From the NCBI GenBank assembly GCA_036276735.1, contig DASUOH010000012.1, forward strand, positions 1-56,515: a DNA stretch of 56,515 nucleotides. Direction: 5' to 3'. The first letter of the stretch is position 1, and each line of letters opens with the position of its first letter. Made by a program: the position numbers and the translations under genes. This DNA is from VRUE01 sp036276735. Lineage in GTDB: Bacteria; Actinomycetota; Thermoleophilia; Solirubrobacterales; 70-9. The notes under the pieces were generated by a model. The model was given only the letters and a program-made list of their open reading frames with translations. It had not been told where the DNA came from and made no database searches. This document shows, one piece after another, positions 9,939 to 18,167 of this stretch.

Positions 9939-10131
9939 GGCCCCGAGAACTCTGGCCTATGAGCGACTGTCGTCGACGGCATTTGCCATGACGGCACAGA
10001 CAGCAGTTTCGAGGGAACCAAAGAAGCAATAGATTGATACGGCGTCGTCCGAGCACAATGCGCCATTAATCGCTGGGCAGACGAACTCGGACGTATTAGA
10101 AGCAGTCCCGCGTGCGAGAAAGCGATAGAGC

Positions 10132-11730
10132 ATGAGCAAGGCGAAGAGACTACGGCTGAGCTTTTTCCTGGTAAAGCCCGGTATCGAGTTCGACAAGACT
10201 GAGGAAATAATCGAGCTTCCGGAGAAGGGAGGCCTTCATTCCTATGTGATCAAGGCCTTTTCGGAAAGTCGTGATTCGCTGTTCCTGCGTCCCTCTCATC
10301 AGGCGAGACCGCGTTGGCTGACCCTCGTTGAGGACCACGTTGATGGCGATCTAGTGGCGGTCTTTGGCGCTAGTAGCTCGGGCGTCCTTCTCGTCCCAGC
10401 CGGTGATGACCTTCTTGCGGTGTCGTTCGGCTACGGCCGCCACCTCTTGCGCAAGGAGGCAGTGGTGCAGGATTTCGGGCTACGGGTGGTCCTGAACGAA
10501 ATCGATCCCACCCTGATCAAAAGCGTTGATGCTCGAACCTTCGATGAGCTCCTGATCCATACGAAACGCGGTGTCAGCAAAGATTCCCCACTGTCGGCTT
10601 TCGCTCTCGATAGCTCGAAGGATCTTCTTCGCGCCGTAAGCGGACGGTCCGCTCCGGACGGCCTTGGCGCGCTCAGCGGCTCAGCGGCACTCACGCTGAA
10701 CACGGACGTCGCGCTGCCTCAGCTTCCCCAGCTCGGGAGGGAACTGACCGCCGCGTATCGCTCCAAGCACTACAAGAAAAACTTCAAAGAGATTGACCAG
10801 GTGCGAGGTGAGCAGGATCTAGAGGTGATCGCGGCTCTTGACGCTCGGCTAGTCGAAGCGCTGCGGGCGAAAGAAATGACTGAGATGCACTTGGCGATCC
10901 CTGAGACTGTCGATTGGCAGCAGATCTCAAGCGTGCGGTTCTCCATTGGACGCCGCCGACACGATCCGATGCCCGACCCGCGCATCAGCGTCTACCGTGA
11001 ATTGCGTCCCGCCGAGAAGATTGACCTGAAGCGCCTCCGCAGTGACCGCGTAATCGCGATTAGCGCACTCGACGAAGAGGAGATCTACGACAAGTGGAGC
11101 GTCTATGACTGCCTCGTCTTCGAAATCGAGCATGAAGGCGAGCTCTTTGTTCTTTCCGGCGGCCAGTGGTACCGGGTCGAAGAGACCTTCCGTGAACAGG
11201 TGACCGCGTTCGCCGAATCGGTTCCCGAGCTGAAGCTCGAGTTGCCGGAGCCTGAGCCTAAAACCAAGGAGAGTGTCTATAACGAGGCAGCAGCGACGGC
11301 GCTTGGGGGTATCTGCATGGATGAGCAGACGGTGCCCTTGGGCGGTGTTGACCGCGCCGAGCTCTGCGACATCCTCAGCCCCGACGGGATTCTCGTCCAC
11401 GTCAAGAAGCGCGGGGCCTCCTCTACCCTCAGCCATCTCTTCGCACAGGGCACGGTTTCCTGCGAGCTACTACTGAGGGACCCCCAGTTCCTCGAGAACG
11501 CTCGCGGTTTGGTCGAGGAGGTTAATCCAGACTTTGTCGATCTATTGCCGCAGCGGTTGGGCGAACGTGACCGGCTAAAAGTGGCTTACGTCGTCCTCAG
11601 TCGAGGCCAACGGCCCGACCGCCCCTACGGGCTTCCATTCTTCAGCCTGGTCAACCTGAGAAGTGCCGCACAGAGGCTCGAAGCAGCGGGTGTCTCAGTC
11701 TTTATGAAGGAGGTCAAGGAGGCTCACTGA
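10132..11730 (+). CDS. TIGR04141 / DUF6119 family sporadically distributed protein
   Basis: The 532-residue protein matches the TIGR04141 family along its length: N-terminal LRLSFFLVKPG, the central signature AVSFGYGRHLL followed by DFGLRVVLN, LLRAVSG, and late motifs LCDILSPDGILVHVKK and LSHLFAQGTVS. The usual length is about 550 residues, so it is complete. No signal peptide or membrane segment is present. The family is patchily distributed and often found among restriction and defence genes; its biochemical activity is not known to me. It stands alone just left of the repeat-bounded island. Confidence 0.85.
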   Translation: MSKAKRLRLSFFLVKPGIEFDKTEEIIELPEKGGLHSYVIKAFSESRDSLFLRPSHQARPRWLTLVEDHVDGDLVAVFGASSSGVLLVPAGDDLLAVSFGYGRHLLRKEAVVQDFGLRVVLNEIDPTLIKSVDARTFDELLIHTKRGVSKDSPLSAFALDSSKDLLRAVSGRSAPDGLGALSGSAALTLNTDVALPQLPQLGRELTAAYRSKHYKKNFKEIDQVRGEQDLEVIAALDARLVEALRAKEMTEMHLAIPETVDWQQISSVRFSIGRRRHDPMPDPRISVYRELRPAEKIDLKRLRSDRVIAISALDEEEIYDKWSVYDCLVFEIEHEGELFVLSGGQWYRVEETFREQVTAFAESVPELKLELPEPEPKTKESVYNEAAATALGGICMDEQTVPLGGVDRAELCDILSPDGILVHVKKRGASSTLSHLFAQGTVSCELLLRDPQFLENARGLVEEVNPDFVDLLPQRLGERDRLKVAYVVLSRGQRPDRPYGLPFFSLVNLRSAAQRLEAAGVSVFMKEVKEAH

Positions 11731-11807
11731 GCCGGATCGTGGCACGGAGACTTTAGGTGGAGCGCTACCGGTGGTGCCCGTCGGGAGACAAGGCCTCGGC
11801 CTGTCAA

Positions 11808-11959
11808 GAAACTTGGTCCCGAAATTGGTCCCGACCCCACTGAACTCAGCCGAACTCCCTGGACCTGATTCGCCCTGCCGGGCCAGATTCGGCTCTATAG
11901 ACCGTTTCCGGCTCGAGTCATAATCCGTGGAGCGCAGGTTCGAGTCCTGCCCGCCCCAT
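11808..11959 (+). repeat. Outer direct repeat, left copy (att-like)
   Basis: A 152-bp segment beginning GAAACTTGGTCCCGAAATTG and ending CCCGCCCCAT. It recurs in the same orientation at 16706-16858 with roughly 20 differences. The last 44 bases are the 3' part of a tRNA. A direct repeat ending at the 3' end of a tRNA is what tyrosine-integrase insertion leaves as attL/attR. No integrase gene is present between the copies. Confidence 0.75.
11915..11958 (+). pseudogene. tRNA-Met-type (CAT) 3' fragment, left
   Basis: The 44 bases from the anticodon loop (GAGTCATAATCCG, anticodon CAT) through an intact T-arm (GCAGG TTCGAGT CCTGC) to the discriminator end CCGCCCCA match the 3' half of a tRNA. The 5' half (acceptor, D-arm) is missing upstream, so this cannot be a functional tRNA. 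It is best read as the tRNA part of an attachment site. Confidence 0.75.
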
Positions 11960-12002
11960 AGAACCGAACCGTCGTCATTCGGCGTCGCCTTTCGCGTCAA
12001 GT

Positions 12003-12122
12003 GACAGTCCACAAGCGAAGCCGAAAGCCGCCGATCCTGTGCTGGCCGCCACCGCCCCCGACGGACACCTCGCCCTCAGCTTGGACGCGCGGGGACGGCC
12101 CGCTCAAAGGAGGACTGCTCTC
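12003..12122 (+). repeat. Inner direct repeat, left copy
   Basis: About 120 bp starting GACAGTCCACAAGCG and containing CTCAGCTTGGACGCGCGG and CTCAAAGGAGGACTGCTC. It recurs at 15805-15921 in the same orientation with scattered substitutions and small indels. The indels break any common reading frame, so it is probably not coding. The two copies enclose the KAP NTPase gene and the unknown minus-strand gene. Confidence 0.65.
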
Positions 12123-12521
12123 CAATCGCCAGCGCGAGCGGCGTGAGGTCGCGAGGGCACATGACCAGCCTCGGCGGCCACACAACACGGTCGCGCGTCG
12201 CCCAGATCCGCCGCAAAGATCGTTGAGCATCGTGGCGTAGCCGCATCCCGCTGGTTTGGAAGGCCGTGGAAGACCATGTGGATAACGGCGTAGCCGAACG
12301 AGATCGTCGCGCCCCACGCGCCGGTCTGCTCGGGGGCGGGAGCGAGGTTGAGCGAGTGCGACCGAAACCAAGCCATCTCCCCATGCGACTGGCGAGAGCG
12401 CGACGGCTCGATAGAGGGTTGGGGATCAGCCGTTAAGCACTAAGACCGATCAGCGAGTGGAAGCCCTAGTACGCGAATCGGGGCTCATGGCAACGGCTAC
12501 AGGACCTAGATATGTCCCGAA

Positions 12522-14822
12522 GTGACCGGCTCACCGCCACAACGATGTGCACATTGGCCGACCGAATTGCTCAGGCGAATGCCAGACAATGCGTCTGCCA
12601 CTGATGACAACCTTCGACCGGTGAGACTGCCTGGGAGGCGAAAGCATAAGAGCACAAAGCTTTCCTCTTCGCAACAAGCAGACGCTGAGCCGGAGAGCGG
12701 GGGCAGCGTCAAGGGCTGCGCCGGACTTCACAGCGCCGATGGTCCAATAGCTCACCCTGACGATGATGAGCTTGGCCGAAAGGACTTTGCCCGCGCCCTT
12801 GCGGCGGATGTGCGCCATGCGCCGAAGGCATCTGGTTTTGTAATCGGGCTTGCGGGGCCGTGGGGCTGTGGAAAGACTTCGCTCCTGAAGCTTGCTGGGC
12901 ATGAGCTTCGCGATGATGTGTCTGCCGTAGTCGTCTTCAATCCTTGGCTGTTCTCGGGTGCGGAGCAACTCGTGACGCACTTCTTTGCGGAGCTGGCTGG
13001 TCAGCTCGAACAGAGCGGAAGGGATCGTCTCAATCAAATCGCAGGGGGCCTGTCGGTCTACGGACGATTGGTGTCGCCTCTTCGGTATGCGCCGTTCGTC
13101 GGCGGGATTGCAGGCCTCACGTCGGATGCGGCTGGGGCTCTTGGCGAGTCGCTGCGGAGTGAGGATCTCAGTGCTGAGGTTCAGGCTCAGAGGATCAGAG
13201 CGGACCTTCTCGAGCTGGAGAAGCCGATACTCGTGCTCGTTGATGACTTGGACCGACTGCGGCCGGAAGAGATCGTCGATGTCATAAGGCTAATTCGACT
13301 CGTTGGCGACTTTCCAAACCTCGTCTACATCGTCGCTTTCGATCAAGCCATTGTCGAGACGGCTCTAAATGGCAATGGTGGCGATGGTCAGGCCTATTTG
13401 GAGAAGATCATCCATGTCCCGCATACGGTCCCATCGGTGCGACATGAGGATCTGACGAGAGTGCTTCAGGTGGCCCTCGCTGAAGCCATTCCTAATCCCA
13501 CGGAGCTTCGCTTTGAGGAACAACGGTTCAGCTCGCTCTTTTGGGAAGACGTGCGCCCCCTCTTCGAGACGGTCAGAGACGTGCGTCGATTCATAAATGC
13601 GATCCGTACGTCGCTTGAACTGCTGGGTGATGAGGTTGATCTCGCCGACCTTCTGGCGTTGGAGGCGCTTCGCCTATTCGAGCCAGATGCCTTTGCGAAG
13701 ACCATCGAGGCTCGGTATCTGCTCACCGGCTCGGGGAACCCGCTTGACGGCGGTTACGCTCGACTGTTTGCCAGTAGGACTGAAGCGGATGATGAGGCCC
13801 AAGTCAAGGCGATTGTTGAGACCTCATCAGACCGGGACCAAATAGAGCGCATCATCACGCAGTTGTTTCCGCTCGCGGAGAAACATTTCGGGGGTTCGCT
13901 CTACGACAGAAGTTTTAAATCTGAGTGGAAGACCAAGCGCCGGGTTGCAATCGGCGAGGTTTTTGACGTCTATTTGCACCGCCGCTTGGCGCCGGGGGCG
14001 TTGCCGACCCGTGAAGTTGAGGCCATGCTGAAACTCTTTGCAGACAAGACGGCCCTAATTGAGGCAGTTCAGCGGCTCGATGACGAGATCCTCCGTGGTC
14101 TTTACATGCGGCTGGGTGACTACGAGGGAACCTGGTCCGCCAGCGAAGTGCGGAATGCGATGGAGGTCGTGATGCATCGAGGTGTCGGGTTTGGTGACGC
14201 CTTCGAGGATATGTCCGGTTCTATTCTTATGCGACGGCTTCTCAAATCTGTGCCGGCAGACGAGGTTTCGAGCGTTCTTCGGGAGCTGAACTACCCAGAT
14301 CGCAGTCGTCAGTTCGAGATTTGGAGGGCGGCATCTTACCGTGGAGACCGTCATCAAGGAATGCTTTCCGAGGATGAGGCCGCGGCGCTTGGGCGAGAGT
14401 TTCGCTCGGAGCTGCTAGCTGGCAGTGGCGGTGATTTCTTAGAGGAGCCCGACTTTGCGCCGTTGCTCGGTTTCCTGGAGGACGAAGATCGAGATCGGCT
14501 CTTGAGCCGGTTACCCGAGTGGGTTAGTAACGACATCTTTTTGGTGAGATTCGTTGCGGCCCACTCGTTTAGCAAAGTGGGCGAACGCAACCAAAGGGCG
14601 GTCCAATTGGATTGGCCCACGCTCAGAGGCGTTTTAAGCGCGGCAGACTGTTTAGACCGAATCAAAGAGGTCGATAGCAGCTGGGTAGAGACCAACTTTG
14701 ACACCGAGACGACGTTTCTTTGGCAGCAGGCTCGTCGATACGCGGACCATCACGAGGAGGCAGCGGAGGACTTGGTGGGATGGCCGAGCCGTGAGCGATC
14801 CGACGAATCGACCGGCGAGTAG
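12522..14822 (+). CDS. KAP family P-loop NTPase
   Basis: This 766-residue protein has a Walker A GPWGCGKTS (residues 112-120) and a Walker B VLVDDLDRLRPEEI (around 238-250), the classic pair of KAP NTPases. A small-residue-rich stretch (VSPLRYAPFVGGIAG) lies where the family usually has its inserted membrane segments, but it is short. The helical C-terminal half (~400-766) matches nothing I recognise. KAP NTPases are mostly membrane-associated and include phage-exclusion proteins such as PifA, so a defence role is plausible. The start is uncertain: GTG 12522 has no clear ribosome site, and the first ~75 residues look unlike the family, so translation may begin further in. It lies between two pairs of direct repeats. 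Confidence 0.8.
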   Translation: MTGSPPQRCAHWPTELLRRMPDNASATDDNLRPVRLPGRRKHKSTKLSSSQQADAEPESGGSVKGCAGLHSADGPIAHPDDDELGRKDFARALAADVRHAPKASGFVIGLAGPWGCGKTSLLKLAGHELRDDVSAVVVFNPWLFSGAEQLVTHFFAELAGQLEQSGRDRLNQIAGGLSVYGRLVSPLRYAPFVGGIAGLTSDAAGALGESLRSEDLSAEVQAQRIRADLLELEKPILVLVDDLDRLRPEEIVDVIRLIRLVGDFPNLVYIVAFDQAIVETALNGNGGDGQAYLEKIIHVPHTVPSVRHEDLTRVLQVALAEAIPNPTELRFEEQRFSSLFWEDVRPLFETVRDVRRFINAIRTSLELLGDEVDLADLLALEALRLFEPDAFAKTIEARYLLTGSGNPLDGGYARLFASRTEADDEAQVKAIVETSSDRDQIERIITQLFPLAEKHFGGSLYDRSFKSEWKTKRRVAIGEVFDVYLHRRLAPGALPTREVEAMLKLFADKTALIEAVQRLDDEILRGLYMRLGDYEGTWSASEVRNAMEVVMHRGVGFGDAFEDMSGSILMRRLLKSVPADEVSSVLRELNYPDRSRQFEIWRAASYRGDRHQGMLSEDEAAALGREFRSELLAGSGGDFLEEPDFAPLLGFLEDEDRDRLLSRLPEWVSNDIFLVRFVAAHSFSKVGERNQRAVQLDWPTLRGVLSAADCLDRIKEVDSSWVETNFDTETTFLWQQARRYADHHEEAAEDLVGWPSRERSDESTGE

Positions 14823-14951
14823 TGCCGATCAGCGCGCTCCTGCTCAGCAGGGCCAAGCGCCAGTCGTCCCCAGGGAGCTGTTTTCTCATCAGTCGAACAG
14901 GCGGTGACCGACGCCTGGAAAGGGCTCCTCAAAAGCGTGTATTGCGTGGAA

Positions 14952-15725
14952 CTATGAGGCGGGTGCGTCGAGAAGGCGATCAACTTCGAACATCACGTTG
15001 CCGACCTGGAACACAGTCGCCCGGGCGTCATCCCAGGTCACGGAGTCTCCGACCTTCTGATCACCATGCTCCTGGCGCTGCACCAGATCATTGGTTGCCT
15101 TCCATAGCTTGAGGAGCGCATCGAGCACCGCCCGCCGGCGACTGGAAGCATCGGGTGCCGCAACATCAACTACGGCTTTCATCCGATTGATCGTCTTGGC
15201 GACGTCTGCCTCGACGTCCGGTGGCTGGTAGCGGTCAACCAAGGCGGAAGCGAAACGCCGCATGGCTTCTCTGGCCTTGTGGCCCACGGTCGTCAGGTCT
15301 TGCTCGGGGGTGCTGCTGCGCAGAAGCTCGCTGGCTTCCGACCAGCGCTTAAAAGCGTCTGGGAATCGCTCCATAAATCCGGTGGATCGGAGGTGCACCT
15401 CTATGTCTGCCTCAACTCCTCCCATAGCATCCGCCGTCTTTCGGCGCTCCTGGTACCAGTCGTATGCCGCCTTCGTCAACCCGAAGGGAACGGGCACGGC
15501 GCCGCTGATGTTCCATTGACCGGAGACGAGCCTTTGGTTATGAAGCTGCCAGATATCGCTGCGAAGTGCCCTGATCATTTTGCCGTCGGACGTGAGAACC
15601 AACTCGCCCGGCTCTTGGTCAGTGCCGGAGACCAGCGTTAGCTCTTGCGCATGTCGCGGCAGGGACTGGGTCGCCTCGATCAGTTCTTCAAGCAACTCTT
15701 CCTGTCCTGGGAGAAGGTCGGGCAC
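14952..15725 (-). CDS. Unknown helical protein next to KAP NTPase
   Basis: 257 residues, soluble, predicted mostly helical, with no signal peptide. The N-terminus has a Glu/Leu-rich helix (GQEELLEELIEATQSL). The C-terminal half contains an AREAMRRFASALVDRY helix, then ALLKLWKATNDLVQRQEHG and ATVFQVGNVMFEVDRLL, a pattern I have seen only in uncharacterised proteins of defence islands. It faces the KAP gene tail to tail (130 bases apart) and sits inside both repeat pairs, so the two probably travelled together. I do not recognise the family and assign no function. Confidence 0.65.
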   Translation of the reverse strand: MPDLLPGQEELLEELIEATQSLPRHAQELTLVSGTDQEPGELVLTSDGKMIRALRSDIWQLHNQRLVSGQWNISGAVPVPFGLTKAAYDWYQERRKTADAMGGVEADIEVHLRSTGFMERFPDAFKRWSEASELLRSSTPEQDLTTVGHKAREAMRRFASALVDRYQPPDVEADVAKTINRMKAVVDVAAPDASSRRRAVLDALLKLWKATNDLVQRQEHGDQKVGDSVTWDDARATVFQVGNVMFEVDRLLDAPAS

Positions 15726-15804
15726 GTATCCAATCTATCCGGCGACGGAGACAAGGCGATGCTGCGACGATACCGAGGCGGCCACCCCGTCTTCGCGCTG
15801 AAAC

Positions 15805-15921
15805 GACAGTCCACGAGCGACGCCGGACGCCGCGATCCTGAACTGGGCGCCACCGCCCTGACGGACACCTCGTGCTCAGCTTGGACGCGCGGGACGGCTC
15901 ACTCAAAGGAGAACTGCTCGC
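15805..15921 (+). repeat. Inner direct repeat, right copy
   Basis: The right copy of the ~120-bp inner repeat, from GACAGTCCACGAGCG to AGGAGAACTGCTCG. Its right edge coincides almost exactly with the stop codon of the TIGR02391 gene (15921-15923), suggesting that the repeat was joined to that gene's 3' end by an insertion or recombination event. Confidence 0.65.
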
Positions 15922-16604
15922 TAAGAGTTTCCCTGCTGCGCTGCCTCAACGCGGTCGAGAATTCGCATGAGCAAGCTCGCCGTGTGCACGGCCTCGGCTG
16001 CCTCCCCCGGATCGTCGTAATCGATCTCGCGATGGCCGCCGGGGTTGCGAAGCACCGCGTACGCACCCACGAACAACGCTCGCATGCCGTCCTGCTCTCC
16101 CTTGGTCGCTTCCTCGTCGCGCAGCGGTGCGTCCGGCCCGAAGGCCCGGTTCATCAGACCTACGCCATAGTCGTCCTCGCCGAACCCGCCGAGCCTCCGC
16201 ACCCTAATCTCGACGGCCCTCATCGCTGCGAAAACCCCCAGCTCGTACTTCTCCAACATAAACTGCGGACGTGCCTCACTCTCGATGAGGGGATGAACGC
16301 CGTCCTGTAGTCCCGCGGTCGCGTGCAGGTGGCCCGGTCCCTCATCGAGCAGCTTCCGTCCAAACCGCGTTACGAAGGCGGCGTTGCTGCTGTGTTGACT
16401 CAGGTCAGGGGTGACCAATCCGCGCGCCCGGAGCCAGCCAATTGCCTCAGAGAGCGCATCCAAGGCTGGCTTGCCATACCGAGCATTTCGGGCTTCGTTG
16501 ACGTAGTTGTAGTCGTTCCACTGGCCGGTCCGATCGAAGTCCCGCAGGACCTCGAGGCCTAGCTCGTCGATCGGAAGCTGCAGGATTGCTTGTTCTCCCA
16601 GCAC
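15921..16604 (-). CDS. TIGR02391 family (Hypoth_Ymh) HEPN-type protein
   Basis: This 227-residue protein has a winged-helix-like N-terminus (1-~85). Its C-terminal domain matches TIGR02391/Hypoth_Ymh: ARPQFMLEKYELGVFAAMRA, GLMNRAFGPDAPL and the segment VLRNPGGHREIDYDDPGEAAE. The latter holds R186-N-P-G-G-H191, the RX4-6H motif of HEPN ribonuclease-fold proteins, so an RNase activity is possible. The family is common beside restriction-modification and abortive-infection genes. It ends exactly at the inner repeat and starts about 100 bases from the right outer repeat. No classical antitoxin gene is adjacent. Confidence 0.8.
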   Translation of the reverse strand: MLGEQAILQLPIDELGLEVLRDFDRTGQWNDYNYVNEARNARYGKPALDALSEAIGWLRARGLVTPDLSQHSSNAAFVTRFGRKLLDEGPGHLHATAGLQDGVHPLIESEARPQFMLEKYELGVFAAMRAVEIRVRRLGGFGEDDYGVGLMNRAFGPDAPLRDEEATKGEQDGMRALFVGAYAVLRNPGGHREIDYDDPGEAAEAVHTASLLMRILDRVEAAQQGNS

Positions 16605-16705
16605 TGTGGCGCGATCGTACTCTCACGTGCCCCTGGAACGGCCGTCGCCAGCATTCCTGCTTACGCGTGAAAGTGACAGCGGGATGTCGCAAATTTTGAG
16701 CTGCG

Positions 16706-16858
16706 GAAACTTGGTCCCGAAATTGGTCCCCGACTCCACCGAACCCAGCCGCACTCCTTGGGGCTGAGTCGCTCTACTAGGCCAGATTCGGCTCTATAGA
16801 CGGGTTCCGGCTCGACTCATAATCCGTCGGTCGAAGGTTCGAGTCCTTCCCGCCCCAT
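16706..16858 (+). repeat. Outer direct repeat, right copy (att-like)
   Basis: The right copy of the 150-bp repeat. It begins GAAACTTGGTCCCGAAATTG, shares the block CCAGATTCGGCTCTATAGAC with the left copy, and ends CCGCCCCAT at the tRNA 3' terminus. Together the copies bound a 4.7-kb cargo of three genes. Confidence 0.75.
16814..16857 (+). pseudogene. tRNA-Met-type (CAT) 3' fragment, right
   Basis: The fragment GACTCATAATCCG has an intact CTCATAA anticodon loop, the T-arm is GAAGG TTCGAGT CCTTC, and the 3' end is CCGCCCCA. No acceptor 5' strand or D-arm is found upstream. The T-stem differs from the left copy but is fully paired in both, so both were derived from functional tRNAs rather than one decaying from the other. 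Confidence 0.75.
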
Positions 16859-16881
16859 GTATGGCTGCGGTTGTGCGCGCA

Positions 16882-17322
16882 TCAGCCGTTCCCAGTCCAC
16901 CAGTTTCGTAGGCGCTCGAAATGAATCCGGAGCCTCGTGTAGACGGCTCGGGCAACTACCGCAACGAGTCCGAGGAATCCCATGCCGGCCAAGACTGATC
17001 CAAGGGTGCTTTCGCGATCTCCGCTGGCGGTTTCCTCACCGAAGGCCGACGTGATGATCGTTCCAGCAAGAAGGAGAAGCACGCATCCGATAACGAGGGA
17101 TCGGGTTGGAATGCGGGCAAGAACTCGACTAGGGATGCTGGCGAGGGTGCGAAGCATGTCCGCCTTAAATGCGAACCACCATTCCTGCCACGGTCGCGGA
17201 AGCCACGGCTGATAGGTCGGCGGGATGCCGGTATCGAGACTCGAAAGCGGTTTCAGTTCCTCGACGTAGAACTCCTCGGGCTCGGGTGGCAAGGGCGCTG
17301 GGACGGGCGCATCGTTGACCAC
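16882..17322 (-). pseudogene. C-terminal membrane part of a frameshifted CHAT-protein gene
   Basis: About 146 residues: a Pro/Glu-rich linker (PVPAPLPPEPEEFYVEEL), an amphipathic segment, then two membrane spans (SLVIGCVLLLLAGTIITSAF and SVLAGMGFLGLVAVVARAVY) and a basic tail. In frame upstream it continues as LFDVVNDAP; adding one T to the T5 run (bases 17326-17330, A5 on the plus strand) would fuse it to the CHAT reading frame next door. It could also be a separate small membrane protein overlapping the upstream gene by 70 bases, but it has no ribosome site of its own. Confidence 0.5.
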
Positions 17323-18050
17323 GTCAAAAAGACGGGTGTCTCTTCCACGTAGAAATAGCCGCCATGGCCAACAAAATGGAAGACGTGAATCTCATGGTGT
17401 TGATTGATGGCCTCATCCAGCTCCCTGAGGGTTCCCCTCTCCAGCCACTCGAGAGTCACCACCCCTTCGTTGCACAGAGGTGCCAACGCCCGAGTCAGCT
17501 TTGCTTTCTCATTTTCAACGTCCAGCGTGACGAAACCGTCGGGGGCGCTGATCAGTCCGAGCACATTCAATGGAAGGCTGAGCGGATACGCCGCGGGAAC
17601 GTCGCGAAGATCTAGGGAACGAGCCACCGGGCTATAGATGGACTGAGAGAGGAAGCGGGGTTTCGCGTAGAGGAACTCCCAAGGAAGATCCATAAGTCTC
17701 GGCGCATCGGAGAGGCACAAAGTAAGCCGAAGTCCCTTCCCCGAACTCTCAGCGGCCCCGCGAGCTGAGCGGAATATGTCGCGAACCGCCTCCACCATCA
17801 ACGCCTCGAAGAGCCGCTCGCCAAACTGACGAGCTTCCTCCATCTGCGTCGAGCGGTAACGACGAGAGGGAAGGCGCTGTCGGCCGACCCTCAGCACGAA
17901 GTTATCTAGCTCGAGATCCGTAAACGGAAACTGAAAGGTCGCCGACGCGGTCGAGCCGTCAGCTGCCGTGGCGACCGTCCGGTACCGGCTGTCTCCGTCC
18001 GGATGAAACCGGATTCTGAGCTCGTCATAGGGAGGCGCTTCCTCTGCCAT
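17253..18050 (-). pseudogene. CHAT-domain (caspase-like) protein, truncated
   Basis: The 265-residue frame contains the N-terminal part of a CHAT protease domain: LPWEFLYAKPRFLSQS, LPLNVLGLISAPDG and HVFHFVGHGGY with the presumed catalytic His229. A normal CHAT domain continues for about 60 more residues to the catalytic Cys in a motif like VVLNACEG; this is absent here and in the neighbouring frame. After residue ~240 the reading frame turns into unrelated, Arg/Ser/Pro-rich sequence. The gene is therefore a remnant that has lost its Cys half, with a probable frameshift at 17326-17330. Intact relatives act in death and antiviral pathways. Confidence 0.65.
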
Positions 18051-18138
18051 CCTGGCTTGGAAACCTACTTCGGATCGGTTGATTACCCTCAGCTCGCCTG
18101 TCTGCCAAAAGCATCATTTCGGGCCAAGCAGCTTGGGA

Positions 18139-18153
18139 TACACGTATCGTGTA
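18139..18153 (+). promoter_or_regulatory. Palindrome upstream of antitoxin gene (candidate operator)
   Basis: TACACG-TAT-CGTGTA is a perfect 6-bp inverted repeat with a 3-base spacer, ending 14 bases before the antitoxin ATG. Ribbon-helix-helix antitoxins usually repress their own promoter by binding such short palindromes. A second, weaker one (TTTT-GTT-AAAA) follows directly. Confidence 0.5.
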
Positions 18154-18167
18154 GTTTTGTTAAAACG

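Larger units (their letters stand above)
11731..12521. other. Long non-coding stretch holding island repeats
   Basis: These ~790 bases between the TIGR04141 gene and the KAP NTPase gene contain no convincing gene. They hold the left copy of the 150-bp outer repeat with its tRNA fragment (11808-11959) and the left copy of the ~120-bp inner repeat (12003-12122). A minus-strand reading frame at 12104-12376 has a short hydrophobic stretch (GATISFGYAVIHMVFH) that may be the relic of a membrane-protein gene, but it runs into the repeat and has no supported start. Confidence 0.5.

Noticed and set aside
11695..12012. Minus-strand frame with GGQDSNLRSTDYDSS across the tRNA fragment
   Set aside because: This word is a well-known artefact of translating tRNA 3' ends antisense; the frame lies over the att-like repeat.
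12104..12376. Possible membrane-protein relic on the minus strand (GATISFGYAVIHMVFH)
   Set aside because: No supported start, runs into the inner repeat, and too short to assign; kept only as a remark on the non-coding stretch.
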